A stretch of 64,000 bases of DNA, taken from the NCBI RefSeq assembly GCF_900167975.1, contig NZ_FUZU01000003.1, positions 372,001 to 436,000 of the forward strand, read 5' to 3'. The notes under the pieces were generated by a model. That model ran no database searches. It saw only the letters and a program-made list of their open reading frames with translations, and had not been told where the DNA came from. Below are positions 9,802 through 19,500 of this stretch, piece after piece. The translations under genes and the position numbers were made by a program. This DNA comes from Ohtaekwangia koreensis (lineage in GTDB: Bacteria > Bacteroidota > Bacteroidia > Cytophagales > Cyclobacteriaceae). Each line of letters opens with the position of its first letter. The first letter of the stretch is position 1.

Positions 9802-10816
9802 ACAAGTTGTTTACTTCCGATAAAGGAGCATCTACCAATCTGGGTTTATACCGTGATGCTATATCTGCTATCAACTTAATATGATCGGGTGTTGTGCCGC
9901 AGCAACCTCCAACAATGTTGATCAACCCTTCTTTCAGGAACACTTCAACTTGTTGTCCCATTTCTTCTGGTGACTGATCATAATGTCCGAATTCATTGGG
10001 AAGTCCTGCATTTGGATATGCACTTACGAAGAAGGGAGCCTTTTCATTCAACACTTGCAGATATGGTCTCAACTGGCTTGCACCCAATGCGCAATTCAAT
10101 CCTATACTAAGCAATGGAACGTGTGACACTGAAATTAAAAAAGCTTCTGTAGTTTGTCCTGAAAGCGTGCGACCGCTCGCATCGGTTATTGTACCGGATA
10201 CCATTACCGGCAACTTCCTTCCTATTTCATCGAACAATTCTTGTATGGCAAAAAGTGCTGCCTTTACATTTAGCGTATCAATGATCGTTTCAAGCAAAAG
10301 TATATCTGCACCTCCATCAATCAATCCTTTGGCTTGTTGCTTGAACGCCAACGCAAGCTCATCAAATGTTATCGCGCGATAGCCTGGGTTATTAACATCC
10401 GGAGAAAGTGAAGCGGTCTTGTTAGTAGGTCCCATCGCACCTGCTACAAAACGTGGCTTGCTGGGATCTTTCTTTGTAAACTCTTCGGCTGCTTCTTTTG
10501 CAATCTTGGCGGAATAAAAATTCAGATCATATACAGCATCTTCCAAATGATAGTCTGCCTGCGCGATTGTTGTTCCGCTGAATGTATTGGTCTCGATGAT
10601 ATCAGCACCTGCCTCTAGGTATTGACAATGTATAGCTTTGATAATATCCGGCCGCGTGATGGAAAGGATATCATTGTTTCCTTTCAACGGATGTGTATGA
10701 TTCTTGAAACGCTCACCACGAAAGTCGGCCTCCTCCAGTGTATACCGCTGGATCATCGTTCCCATAGCTCCATCGATAACGAGAATGCGTTCTTTTAAAA
10801 TGTCTTCGATTTTCAT
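9800..10816 (-). CDS. Methionine synthase, homocysteine-binding subunit (split MetH, N-terminal part)
   Basis: A 338-residue homocysteine S-methyltransferase domain, equal in length and position to the first domain of E. coli MetH (about 350 residues). It opens with [14 protein letters not shown] and keeps [13 protein letters not shown]. The three zinc-ligating cysteines are visible: one in GLNCALG (near residue 239) and two in [10 protein letters not shown] (near residues 304-305); they bind and activate homocysteine. Alone it could also belong to the BhmT-like methyltransferases, but the next gene downstream supplies exactly the missing folate, B12 and AdoMet domains. The ATG at 10816 is preceded by GGAGGG at a 5-base spacing, an uncommon Shine-Dalgarno for this phylum, which a SAM riboswitch appears to control. 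Confidence 0.93.
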   Translation of the reverse strand: MKIEDILKERILVIDGAMGTMIQRYTLEEADFRGERFKNHTHPLKGNNDILSITRPDIIKAIHCQYLEAGADIIETNTFSGTTIAQADYHLEDAVYDLNFYSAKIAKEAAEEFTKKDPSKPRFVAGAMGPTNKTASLSPDVNNPGYRAITFDELALAFKQQAKGLIDGGADILLLETIIDTLNVKAALFAIQELFDEIGRKLPVMVSGTITDASGRTLSGQTTEAFLISVSHVPLLSIGLNCALGASQLRPYLQVLNEKAPFFVSAYPNAGLPNEFGHYDQSPEEMGQQVEVFLKEGLINIVGGCCGTTPDHIKLIADIASRYKPRLVDAPLSEVNNL

Positions 10817-10819
10817 AAT

Positions 10820-10852
10820 GCCCTCCGGGTTAGTTGTCGCTATCCAGAGAGC
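10820..10852 (-). promoter_or_regulatory. Riboswitch expression platform: Shine-Dalgarno-sequestering hairpin
   Basis: In the RNA, GCUCUCUGG (10852 to 10844) can pair over nine positions (three of them G-U) with CCGGAGGGC (10828 to 10820), burying the GGAGGG ribosome site five bases before the ATG. The same UCUGGAUA (10848 to 10841) is the exact complement of UAUCCAGA on the 5' side of the aptamer (10992 to 10985). The pairings exclude each other: with SAM the aptamer closes and the ribosome site is hidden; without SAM the 5' strand captures UCUGGAUA and frees it. This is read from complementarity, not folded. Confidence 0.7.
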
Positions 10853-10868
10853 CCTGTAAGGTGGGTCC

Positions 10869-10995
10869 GCTTATCTTTTCCGCTACATTTCGCAATGCTA
10901 CGAATGGGATTTAGCACAACACTCTTTCAACCTTCGTTGATGAATAGGATGCTAAGACGTCATAGGGCCCGTTCCCTCAGTCTTTCTGGATAAGC
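10869..10995 (-). ncRNA. SAM-I (S-box) riboswitch aptamer
   Basis: The leader of the methionine synthase operon matches the S-box layout. P1 is formed by GCUUAUC at the 5' end (10995 to 10989) and GAUAAGC at the 3' end (10875 to 10869). Between them lie, in order, the conserved GAGGGA...GGGCCCUAUGA core, CUUAGCAUCC, the pairing GUGCUAAAUCC and the final GGAAAAGAUAAG. It should sense S-adenosylmethionine and repress when SAM is plentiful, controlling the homocysteine and cobalamin subunits, metF and perhaps the TPR-DHp gene. A covariance search with the SAM-I model would settle it; visual match is very good. Confidence 0.92.
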
Positions 10996-11000
10996 TATCG

Positions 11001-11031
11001 CAAAGAAAATGAATAGGAATGAAACTACAAA
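11001..11031 (-). promoter_or_regulatory. Promoter of the SAM riboswitch/methionine operon
   Basis: Read on the minus strand: TTTG (11031-11028), 19 bases, TTTCTTTG (11008-11001). This fits the Bacteroidota consensus TTTG-N19-TANNTTTG with one change in the -7 element. The predicted start of transcription, about 6 bases further on, falls right at the 5' edge of the aptamer, which independently supports the placement. Confidence 0.55.
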
Positions 11032-11036
11032 ACAAG

Positions 11037-11717
11037 TTATCGGAAACGATAGCCTATTCTGATTCCTAACACAGGTGATGGGACCACGCGGTCCTCTTCG
11101 TTGGGTATATCAAACATAAAATCTTCTACGTCACCTTCCGGAAATGCCGCAACACCATTTGGCATGAACGCATCATAGTCTATAAATCGCATTGACCAGC
11201 CGGAATTTACATCCATAAAAAAGTTAGTAAAGAAATACTTCACTAATCCGAATTTCAGGCTGAAGCCTTGTTCATTATACCGAACGGGATAATAAGAATA
11301 CCGAATGATGGCGTGATCACAGTCGAGTCCAAAGCACTCTTGCTGGCTAAAGAGTCTGTCGAAGTCAACATCATTCCAATAGAATTCTGCAGCACCATAA
11401 AATATCAGGTTACGATAAACTACAGGGGCAAAATATCTCCGCAGCTCAACCTTCATTTTGTAGCCACGTTTGTCTTTATACGATTCATCGTTGTTACCCG
11501 GATAATCCAGTATATAGCCATACTCTACCTGGGCCGTGAACACTTTTGTCAGTTTTTTTTCATAGGAGAATTCCAGCGTTGGATAAAAATTAATCAGGTG
11601 AAATGGACTGAACTTGAACGCATGGTTGGGAACAAGCCTTTTATAGCCAAGTGAATCCTGACTATATACAGATGCAGCACTCACGATAAGAACTACGAGC
11701 AGAGAAATATACCGCAT
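11037..11717 (-). CDS. Secreted/outer-membrane beta-barrel-like protein, unknown function
   Basis: A 226-residue protein with a signal peptide (MRYISLLVVLIVSAASVYSQ). The mature part is made of alternating aromatic and polar strands (for example FSPFHLINFYPTLEFSYEKKL) and ends in GIRIGYRFR, a final strand with terminal aromatic and Arg typical of small outer-membrane barrels. I do not recognise a family. It begins two bases after the stop of the LVIVD lipoprotein gene upstream, so the three genes 12998-11037 are an operon and may act together at the cell envelope. Confidence 0.65.
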   Translation of the reverse strand: MRYISLLVVLIVSAASVYSQDSLGYKRLVPNHAFKFSPFHLINFYPTLEFSYEKKLTKVFTAQVEYGYILDYPGNNDESYKDKRGYKMKVELRRYFAPVVYRNLIFYGAAEFYWNDVDFDRLFSQQECFGLDCDHAIIRYSYYPVRYNEQGFSLKFGLVKYFFTNFFMDVNSGWSMRFIDYDAFMPNGVAAFPEGDVEDFMFDIPNEEDRVVPSPVLGIRIGYRFR

Positions 11718-11719
11718 GG

Positions 11720-12472
11720 CTATATCTCCGATCGGTTAACGGGTATTTTACTTAACAGCAACAGATTACCAGCATCATCATAGCGATATTGAAATACACC
11801 ATCATCGCCTGTCAACAGTAAAATACCATTACCAGGAATTACATCATACGCATGGAGGTCATCAATGTGAGTAACTAATTGTATAGATTCTTCATGGCTG
11901 ATGTCAAAAACTTTAAGACCTTTTTCGCCTTCGCAGATGAACAAGAGATTGTTATCAACACCCAGGCCATGAGGTGACTCCATAGGGTAATTTGCAATGA
12001 GAGACGGATTATTACGATCTGTGATATCAATTATTTCCAATGCATTCGCACCCCGGTTACAGGCGCTGCCTGTACGCATCGTTACATACGCTCTGTTCCC
12101 TTGTACGACCACCGGATCGCATGCGTATATATGCGAATACCTGAAGATAAAGGTAGGTGTTTGAGGATCTGTGATGCTATAGATATACATCGCACTGTTT
12201 GCTCCCAGGTATAAATATTCTCCGTAAGCAAAAATTGTTTCCAGGCCTATCTCTACATCAACGACTTTAATTTTCTCAAAGGCATCATTGCGAATATCAA
12301 ATACAGTAATGGACGATTGATCAGCTATATACATAAACCCGTTATGAATAGCGAAGCGTGTCATCGATCCTCCGGTCCCTTGATTATTTAAATCATTTGA
12401 ACCGCTTGAGTCAGCATCACAGGCTACTGCGATAATCAGGAGACAAAAAAGGAAGAGCTTAGTAAATCGCAT
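11720..12472 (-). CDS. LVIVD-repeat lipoprotein
   Basis: A 250-residue lipoprotein: the signal ends in LLIIAVAC with the lipidated Cys18, followed by an acidic, serine-rich stretch (DADSSGSND). The rest is a beta-propeller-like series of LVIVD-type repeats with recurring FDI, IYSITDP, LEIIDITDRNNPSLI and LKVFDISHEE segments. Repeats of this type are common in surface-exposed proteins of this phylum, with no known catalytic activity. It overlaps the end of the related upstream gene by 14 bases and is followed after two bases by the barrel-like gene, so the three are co-translated. Family call is good, role unknown. Confidence 0.75.
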   Translation of the reverse strand: MRFTKLFLFCLLIIAVACDADSSGSNDLNNQGTGGSMTRFAIHNGFMYIADQSSITVFDIRNDAFEKIKVVDVEIGLETIFAYGEYLYLGANSAMYIYSITDPQTPTFIFRYSHIYACDPVVVQGNRAYVTMRTGSACNRGANALEIIDITDRNNPSLIANYPMESPHGLGVDNNLLFICEGEKGLKVFDISHEESIQLVTHIDDLHAYDVIPGNGILLLTGDDGVFQYRYDDAGNLLLLSKIPVNRSEI

Positions 12473-12998
12473 AGCAGTCAGTTTTTGGAGTGATCATTTT
12501 TTCCCATCCGATTACAAGTCCCTTAGATGCATCTACACATTGGAAGTATGCTCCCGATGGAGGTGGGAGCCCGAGGTTCCAGTTTTGCAGAGACAATGTT
12601 CCTTGTTCTGTCAGTTTTTCGAAATCGTGTATCTCAAGCGCTACCAGATCACCCATATGGTCCGCATATAGAATATCATTACGGACAGCCATATCGGTGT
12701 TTCCCAACATCTGTATAAAACCGATTGCTTCGGGTGCTTCCGGATTCTGATTATCAAATACATGTATACCTTTTGCCGTTTCATTCACCAATAGAAAATT
12801 TCCATATACATAGATCTTTCCGGGATTCTTTATGCTTTGTGGAGCTATTAATTTTATCTCATCTGCATCTTGTGTACCGTATACCGGGCGATAGCCTTCT
12901 ACTATGTCTTTATCCTCGTCTACCCAGCAGCCTACCGAGAAGAGCAGCAAGAATATCGGGAATATGTATTTCGAGATGTACTGTTTTATCATAAGCAC
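12459..12998 (-). CDS. LVIVD-repeat-like lipoprotein, short
   Basis: A 179-residue lipoprotein with signal FLLLFSVGC (Cys24), then an acidic stretch (VDEDKD). It shows the same repeat logic as its neighbour: GNFLLVNETAKGIHVFDNQNPEAPE and NDILYADHMGDLVALEIHD are LVIVD-like units. It is short for a full propeller, so it may need the 250-residue partner encoded next, whose start codon lies inside this gene's last codons. A second ATG six bases downstream (MIKQ) is an equally possible start. First gene of the three-gene operon; no function is assigned. Confidence 0.7.
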   Translation of the reverse strand: MLMIKQYISKYIFPIFLLLFSVGCWVDEDKDIVEGYRPVYGTQDADEIKLIAPQSIKNPGKIYVYGNFLLVNETAKGIHVFDNQNPEAPEAIGFIQMLGNTDMAVRNDILYADHMGDLVALEIHDFEKLTEQGTLSLQNWNLGLPPPSGAYFQCVDASKGLVIGWEKMITPKTDCYAIY

Positions 12999-13184
12999 AA
13001 ACGTTTATTTAAATTTAACTTTGAAGAACACAATCAGAATGAATGATTTAATGATCTTTGCATCATCAAATTGTTTATAGGCTGATATGGACCAACGACT
13101 TTTAGGTATATATGCGAACGGTGTGTGTGATTCTCATGCACATCACGTTGGGAACAATCAGCGTAACCCCTATACATGTAACGC

Positions 13185-14084
13185 ATGAAACTAGCTGCCA
13201 TCGACATCGGTTCTAACGCCATCCGCTTCCAGGTATCCACCGTGCTGGCTACAGATAAGACACAACCTGTTTTCAAAAAGTTGGAATATGTTCGGTTTCC
13301 ATTGCGGCTTGGTCATGATGTTTTCACTACAAACCGAATCAGCGATACGAGCATCGCCAAATTCAAGAAGTTGATGAAGGCCTATAAATTGTTGCTGGAG
13401 TTATATGAAGTAGACGATTATATGTTCTGCGCTACATCGGCCATGCGCGAATCTGACAACGGTATTGATCTGGCCAATGAGGTAAAGGAAGAATTAGGAA
13501 TTACTATTCATGTGATCGATGGAAACCGTGAAGCAGAATTGATCAATCGGGCAATCAGTTCTTACCTGGCTGACAGTACTTACCTTCATATAGATGTTGG
13601 CGGGGGTAGTACTGAATTGAATCTCTACGCAATGGGAAAAAAGATCAAGACACGCTCTTTTAAAATCGGATCAGTACGGGTACTTGAGCAAATTGATTCT
13701 CCCTTGATGTGGAAAGATATGGAGAATTGGATCAAGGAAAATGTCAAGAAAGATTATGGCAAAGTAACGGCTGTAGGAACGGGTGGTAACATCAGCAAAA
13801 TTTTCGAACTCGCGAAATTAAAGCCAGGCAGTATCATGTCGGTAAAGAAGGTAAAACAAATTCGCGATATGGTGAATGACCTTTCGATTGAAGAACGGAT
13901 CTATAAATTACAAATGAATCCCGACCGCGCAGATGTAATTATACCTGCAAGTACTATTTATCTTCAGGTAATGGCCTGGGCACATGCCAGCAGTATACTT
14001 GTGCCGGAAGTAGGATTGAAAGATGGAATTATGCTTCACCTTTATGAGCAAAGTCTGGCCCAACAAAAGCTAGACTTTCAATAA
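13185..14084 (+). CDS. Ppx/GppA family phosphatase (exopolyphosphatase-like)
   Basis: A 299-residue cytoplasmic protein of the actin-like ATPase fold. It has the family's landmarks in order: AAIDIGSNAIRFQV at the start (phosphate 1 loop), ATSAMRESDNG, the phosphate 2 loop HIDVGGGSTEL and FKIGSVRV. It ends after the two-lobed core and lacks the C-terminal HD-type domain of E. coli Ppx (about 513 residues), the usual short form in Bacteroidota. Members remove terminal phosphate from polyphosphate or hydrolyse pppGpp; sequence alone does not decide which. Both polyphosphate kinase types are encoded 14-21 kb away, which favours a role in polyphosphate turnover. It is flanked by minus-strand genes and is thus transcribed alone. 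Confidence 0.88.
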   Translation: MKLAAIDIGSNAIRFQVSTVLATDKTQPVFKKLEYVRFPLRLGHDVFTTNRISDTSIAKFKKLMKAYKLLLELYEVDDYMFCATSAMRESDNGIDLANEVKEELGITIHVIDGNREAELINRAISSYLADSTYLHIDVGGGSTELNLYAMGKKIKTRSFKIGSVRVLEQIDSPLMWKDMENWIKENVKKDYGKVTAVGTGGNISKIFELAKLKPGSIMSVKKVKQIRDMVNDLSIEERIYKLQMNPDRADVIIPASTIYLQVMAWAHASSILVPEVGLKDGIMLHLYEQSLAQQKLDFQ

Positions 14085-14119
14085 AAGAAGTGGTGCTATA
14101 AATAAAAATCAGAAGGATA

Positions 14120-14953
14120 TTATTTTGGTCTTCTGCGATCAATTGTACTCTTACCTTTCTTACGGTCTTCCACCTTCATATCAATAAGGTATGCAAGAGA
14201 AACACGAAAACCCTGGTTACGAATCTTCTGAGTTTCGCTATAGGTTGGAAATGTTGAGCTGAACACGCCATCACTTTCACGACTCAAGTAACTGTGACCA
14301 AGTTCGTAGCGTAATGTTAGAACAACTTCACGGTAACGCGCTGGTTCAAATAAAAATCCTGCTGTAAAATTTAATCCAAGCTGCACCCGATTAGGTTTCT
14401 GAACTATCATTTCGTTTTCTGTGGCGGTTTCAGGATCTCTATTAAAAACAATCTTTACTGGTATAACAGATGATGGCCCGTTATGAAACTCATGTGTGTC
14501 TGTATTTTCAAAAGTACCTTTCCCTCCCAGCCAATAACTTACATTCGGACCAACACCGAGAGAATACTTGAATTGCTTTTGACCGATAGTACCTTTAAAG
14601 TATGCGGTGTAAACAATCGGCATCTCAATATATTTATAGCGCAAGTTTAGTCGCAGGTCATCATCATCGGCTTTCATATTCTTGCCCTTCGTTGAGTAAA
14701 TAATAGAAGAGTGCAGGAAAAATCTTTTACGAACCTTGAAGGCCAGGTGACCACCAACATGATAACCAACAACAGGTGACACTTCGTAGTCATCTTTCAA
14801 ATCTTTATCACCAAACGAGGTCCATGAATAATTGACACCCGCAATCGGCCCAATGAGCACTTGTGAATAAGTGGCTCCGCAAAATAGAAAAGTAACAATC
14901 AGAACACTTGCTATACGTGTTTTCACTAAGGTCACGGTTTTTCTTGAGATCAA
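14120..14953 (-). CDS. Outer-membrane beta-barrel protein (PorT/OMP_b-brl_2-like)
   Basis: A 277-residue protein with an N-terminal signal (hydrophobic ASVLIVTFLFCGATYS) and a barrel that starts with VLIGPIAGVNYSWTSFGD. Successive strands such as VGYHVGGHLAFKVRKRFFLHSSIIYSTKG, LNLRYKYIEMPIVYTAYF and YSLGVGPNVSYWLGG match the porin-like OMP_b-brl_2 families of Bacteroidota, often called PorT-like. The last strand is followed by a basic tail (KVEDRKKGKSTIDRRRPK), which is odd, because barrels usually end in an aromatic residue. It is convergent with the Ppx gene and preceded by 216 bases of non-coding DNA shared with the divergent PorP/SprF gene. Its cargo or function is unknown. Confidence 0.75.
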   Translation of the reverse strand: MISRKTVTLVKTRIASVLIVTFLFCGATYSQVLIGPIAGVNYSWTSFGDKDLKDDYEVSPVVGYHVGGHLAFKVRKRFFLHSSIIYSTKGKNMKADDDDLRLNLRYKYIEMPIVYTAYFKGTIGQKQFKYSLGVGPNVSYWLGGKGTFENTDTHEFHNGPSSVIPVKIVFNRDPETATENEMIVQKPNRVQLGLNFTAGFLFEPARYREVVLTLRYELGHSYLSRESDGVFSSTFPTYSETQKIRNQGFRVSLAYLIDMKVEDRKKGKSTIDRRRPK

Positions 14954-15169
14954 TTCTTTAAATGCTCAAAAATAAAGTATTTCGGTCAAGTAAGGCGTTG
15001 AACCATTCTGTTAATAACAAAAAAACACTGTATATTCGTGAGTTTTACTGTAAACAGACTTTTTAAACTGATATAATTCACTCCAACGTTTGAATGTTTT
15101 TATAATAATGGGTTTTAACCCTATAGCGAAGAGTGACTTTTAAGCAATTGCCCATATTAATGGACGGTA

Positions 15170-16483
15170 ATGCGGTATTTTTTTAACTTACTTATTAGCT
15201 GCCTTTGTCTGCTGTGTGGATACGTCACATCCGCGCAGAATTATCCTGTTTATAATAATTTTTTCATTAATCCTTATTTATACAATCCGGCCGAGGCTGT
15301 TACTGAGTACGCTTATGTTTATGCTTTGCACCGTCAGCAATGGATGAGCATCGAAGGAGCACCACAACTTTCCACAATTACATTCAACACCATGATGAAT
15401 GAAAGTCGTGCGGGATTCGGAGGCAAAATTTCTTCTTACAAGCGAGGCCTTTTAAATACCACAGATTTTTCTCTCTCATACGCTTACGCAATGCCAGTAG
15501 GGCAAAAAAATTGGCTTATGTTTGGTCTTTCCGGGGGAGCTATTTCCAACAGTATAGATGTTGATAAGATAACCGATCCCAACGATCCGGCCCTGGCCAA
15601 TTATGCTGCCAACAACATGCAGCCTGTATCCAGTTTTGGAATGCTATATAGATCCGGCTCCGGACTTAATGTAGGGTTTTCATTGCCACAACTTTTTCCA
15701 TCTAAATTTAATAGTGACGCAAGCTTCAATGTTACAACGGTCTCTCCTGCCGACAATGTATTCTTCACTATCTATTATAAGAAAACGGTAGAAAGTAAAA
15801 TTGTCAGCAGAACAAAGGGCGGCCTTAAACGCAAGGTAAAAACCAGAGAGGCGATTGCTCCGCTCGAACTATACTTTAACTATAAATACTCTAAATTTGG
15901 AACTAGTCAGTTCGAGTTTTTAGGAAAGCTCAACCTATCCGAAAATTTCTGGTTGGGTGCATCCTACCGGCTTCCGTATGGTTATACTGCCAACGCAGGT
16001 ATAAAAATAAATCGGTTCATATTGGGGTATTCATATGAACCTAATAGTCAGCCCGAAGATGCTTTCTCTCAAGGTACACATGAAGTGATCTTGGGATTGA
16101 GGCTCGGTGATGCGAAGAAATTCAAACGTGCCGCTCCAGTGTTACGCTCTACGTTAACGCGATCGCCAAGCGAGAAACATACTGCGCGTTTCCAGGAAGG
16201 TACAGAAGACCCGGATAACATCACGAAAACCGGAGAGGTTAAGAAAGTTTACTTTGTGGTTATCAACGTTTTCCCTGATTTCAACAAAGCCGATGCCTTC
16301 AAAAGAAAGCTTGTCGGTGATAAATTTAATGCTGATATTTTCTATAACCCGGCAGATAGAAAGTACTACGTGCATGTGCTTGAAACTGCAAAAGCTTCTG
16401 AGGCACATGAAGAAATTAGAAATTTGAAAACTTATACGAAACTCAAAACAGCTCGTCTGTTGGTTGTAACCACCGATAAGTAA
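15170..16483 (+). CDS. PorP/SprF-family T9SS membrane protein with SPOR-like C-terminal domain
   Basis: A 437-residue protein with a signal peptide (MRYFFNLLISCLCLLCGYVTSA). Residues about 25-310 are a PorP/SprF barrel: FINPYLYNPAEA and HRQQWMSIEGAPQ are the diagnostic motifs, and FSQGTHEVILGLRL is the typical end of the barrel. Such proteins are encoded next to type IX secretion cargo and are needed for its export or anchoring. Unlike ordinary family members (about 300 residues) it continues with a basic linker and, at about 360-435, a SPOR-like beta-alpha-beta domain (VYFVVINVFPDFNKADAF, then KYYVHVLETAKASEAHEEI). SPOR domains bind denuded peptidoglycan, so this tail may tie the barrel to the cell wall. 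First gene of the adhesin locus, 49 bases before the next start. Confidence 0.88.
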   Translation: MRYFFNLLISCLCLLCGYVTSAQNYPVYNNFFINPYLYNPAEAVTEYAYVYALHRQQWMSIEGAPQLSTITFNTMMNESRAGFGGKISSYKRGLLNTTDFSLSYAYAMPVGQKNWLMFGLSGGAISNSIDVDKITDPNDPALANYAANNMQPVSSFGMLYRSGSGLNVGFSLPQLFPSKFNSDASFNVTTVSPADNVFFTIYYKKTVESKIVSRTKGGLKRKVKTREAIAPLELYFNYKYSKFGTSQFEFLGKLNLSENFWLGASYRLPYGYTANAGIKINRFILGYSYEPNSQPEDAFSQGTHEVILGLRLGDAKKFKRAAPVLRSTLTRSPSEKHTARFQEGTEDPDNITKTGEVKKVYFVVINVFPDFNKADAFKRKLVGDKFNADIFYNPADRKYYVHVLETAKASEAHEEIRNLKTYTKLKTARLLVVTTDK

Positions 16484-16532
16484 GAAGATGAACAGGGTTA
16501 CGTTTTCAACTCCCCGCTGCATTTATAGTATA

Positions 16533-19500
16533 ATGAAGTTACTATTTAACATTATTACAAAATCGACTGGCGTTATAGTACTGGTTTTACTTTCAGGTAT
16601 GCTATATGCTCAACAACCTGTCATACTATCTGTTGACAAAGTAAGTAGCAGCATGTCTGAAACCGTTACTATAAAGGGCAGTAACTTCGGTACAGACCCA
16701 ACCAAACTGGTAGTATACTTTGGTGCCGTGAAGGGCACTATAGTTACTGCTTCCAATCAACTCATTGAAGTCAAAGTTCCAGCCGGAACAACATACCGTG
16801 ACATTGCCGTGACGAATATAGCCACCGGCCTATCAGGATATAGTGTCAATCCTTTCCTATTGAGTTTCAGTGGGAAACATCCGTTCACTACTGCTGATCT
16901 TAGCGCTCAATCTGATTTTGATGCTGAGACGGGACTATATGATCATTGTCTTTGCGATCTGGATAATGACGGAAAATCAGACGTTGCTACAGCCAACAAC
17001 GGTGCCAATAACATCACTATTTTACGAAATACAAGTAGCGGAGTTGGCAACATTAATTTTGTAAAAATCCCATTTGCGATCGGGACAAAAACACTGCATG
17101 TTCGATGCGGAGATTTAAACGGAGATGGAAAACAGGATCTTGTTTTAACAGAAGGCACCAGTGCTTTTAGTGACCGTGTTTTCATTTTACAAAACATCAG
17201 TTCCGGTGTAGGCAATATCAACTTCAATACAACGTCCATCAAATTAACCGGAAGAAAAAACACAAAAGTAGATATTGCAGACATTGACAGGAACGGAAAG
17301 CCTGAGCTATTGGTAACGGATCAGGGAAGCAATACAATTTCCGTACTTGTTAACCAAAGTTCAGTCGCTTCCATCGCATTTGATGCAACGCCCTTCAATA
17401 TAACAATCCCTTCAACGGCAAGTACAGATGGTATTTCAGTAGAAGATCTGAATGGAGATTCTTTTCCTGAAATTGTTACGAGCCAGTTTCAAACATCGCC
17501 CAGCGACCTCTTTATTATCAAAAATAATAGTACGATAGGAACCATTGCTATCGGGACGATCACAAGGCTACTAATTCCAAAGAGTGTCAAAAGAATTCGT
17601 ATTGGAGATCTTGACAACGACGGCAAGAAAGACATAGCGGCTACTCTAATATTTGGTGATTCTATCTCTATTTTTTTGAATCAAGGCTCCGGCTCTGACA
17701 TCAACTTTAGCAGCACTCCAAAAAGAATCTCAACACAAGCCAACCCTTGGGGATTAGACTTTGGCGATCTTGATGGTGACGGCAAGATTGATATAGTCAC
17801 TGCCTCTATAACGCAAACCGAACTGGCTATCTTTAATAACGAAAGCACCCCAGGAAACATCTCCTTTGTAAAACAAACAGTCAGCACAACTTATATTACG
17901 CGCCACATACGCATCGGAGATTTGGACGGTGACGGAAAGCCGGATATCTCTTTTACAAGTGTAGACAAGACTGGCGTGCCCGCTTCAAAAGTTTCGGTTT
18001 TTAGAAATAGCCATTGTGTATTTCCGGTAATCTCTCCCACCGAAACGCCGCTAACTTTATGCACCGGTGCTCTGCCCTATAAACTTTATGCCACGGTAAG
18101 TAATGGTGCTTATTACGAGTGGCGCAAAAATGGTGTTGCTGTTTCATGTGGTCTCAATCAAAATACATTTGATGTAACATCTGCTACGGGCACAGGTATA
18201 TATACTGTGAAGATCATTGCCGAGGGCGGCACGTGTGCGTCTCCTACAGGTTGTGGTGAAGAATCAGATGGTATAAACATTACCGTTGTAGCAGGGTCCG
18301 CTGCGCTTACGAATCCTGCCAGCAATGGACCTGTCTGTTTAGGTGGTGAATTAAAATTGACATTGGGGAATAACGTTGCGGGAGCCACTTACAAATGGAC
18401 TGGACCTGAAGGCTTCACCGCTACAGGGGCTGCTCCGACACTCAGTAATTTTCAACTTATCAATGCAGGACGTTATTATGTTGACGTTACTGTTGGTAGT
18501 TGCCTGGCACGAAGAGAATCAGTTTTAGTTGAAGCCATCGATGTCCCTACATTTACAATCAGTCCCGCGGATGCACTTGTATTGTGTCAAGGCGCTCCCA
18601 GTAAAGATCTAAACGTTGTACCGAATAATCCGTCCTATACTTACCAATGGTTCAAAGACGGATCTCCTGTAGGGACAGGTTCTCCACTTACTATTACCTC
18701 TGTACCTGCTTCATCTGGTAGTTATACGGTGAAGGCAAGTAATGTTGGCTGCAGTGTAAGCGAAGAAACAAGCCCGGTTCAAGTTAATATTGCAACATCC
18801 ATTACTGCGGCCTTTACTGCACCAGCAACAGCGTGCGCTAATCAAAAAATAAAATTCACCAATCAGTCAACATCCGATTTATCAGTTGCCACAGTATATA
18901 AATGGAATTTCGATGACGGTAAGACTTCTACTGAAAAAGATCCTGAGCATATTTTTACATCTGCAGGAGGCTACGATGTTGAACTCACGGTCTCCTATAA
19001 AGACAATGCATGTGCAGAGACTATAATTGTTCCGATTACGGTAACCCCAGCACCTGCTGTTTCCATTACGAACCCCGAAAACAAATATCTTTTCTGCGAG
19101 GGCGCTAAGCTTCAACTTCAGGTTGCTGGATCATTCACAACATATACCTGGAGCACAGGTGAAACCTCTTCTTCCATAGAAGTAAGTACGGAAGGAACGT
19201 ATACAGTAGACGTAACTGCAACGAACGGATGTGTTTTGACCGCTAGCCGTACCGTTGAAACGCTGCCTGCACCTGGAGTAATTATAACGGCAACGCCACC
19301 TCAGATCAACGAAGGTGAAACTTCTCAGCTCGAAGCATCCGGACTTGAAAATTACACATGGGAGCCTTCCGCAACATTGTCGAATGCTACGATCGCGAAC
19401 CCTGTTGCGACACCATTGTCATCAACCACCTATAAAGTGACAGGTTTGGATGCAAATGGTTGTGAAGGAACAGCATCTATAGACCTCAAAGTTGCTGGAG

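Noticed and set aside
13034-13276. Minus-strand open frame overlapping the start of the Ppx/GppA gene
   Set aside because: It overlaps a strongly conserved N-terminus, has no signal, domain or promoter, and is rich in residues typical of chance frames.
16488-16532. Upstream ATG adding 15 residues to the 1082-aa adhesin
   Set aside because: The extension puts charged and polar residues before the signal peptide; the ATG at 16533 gives a normal one.
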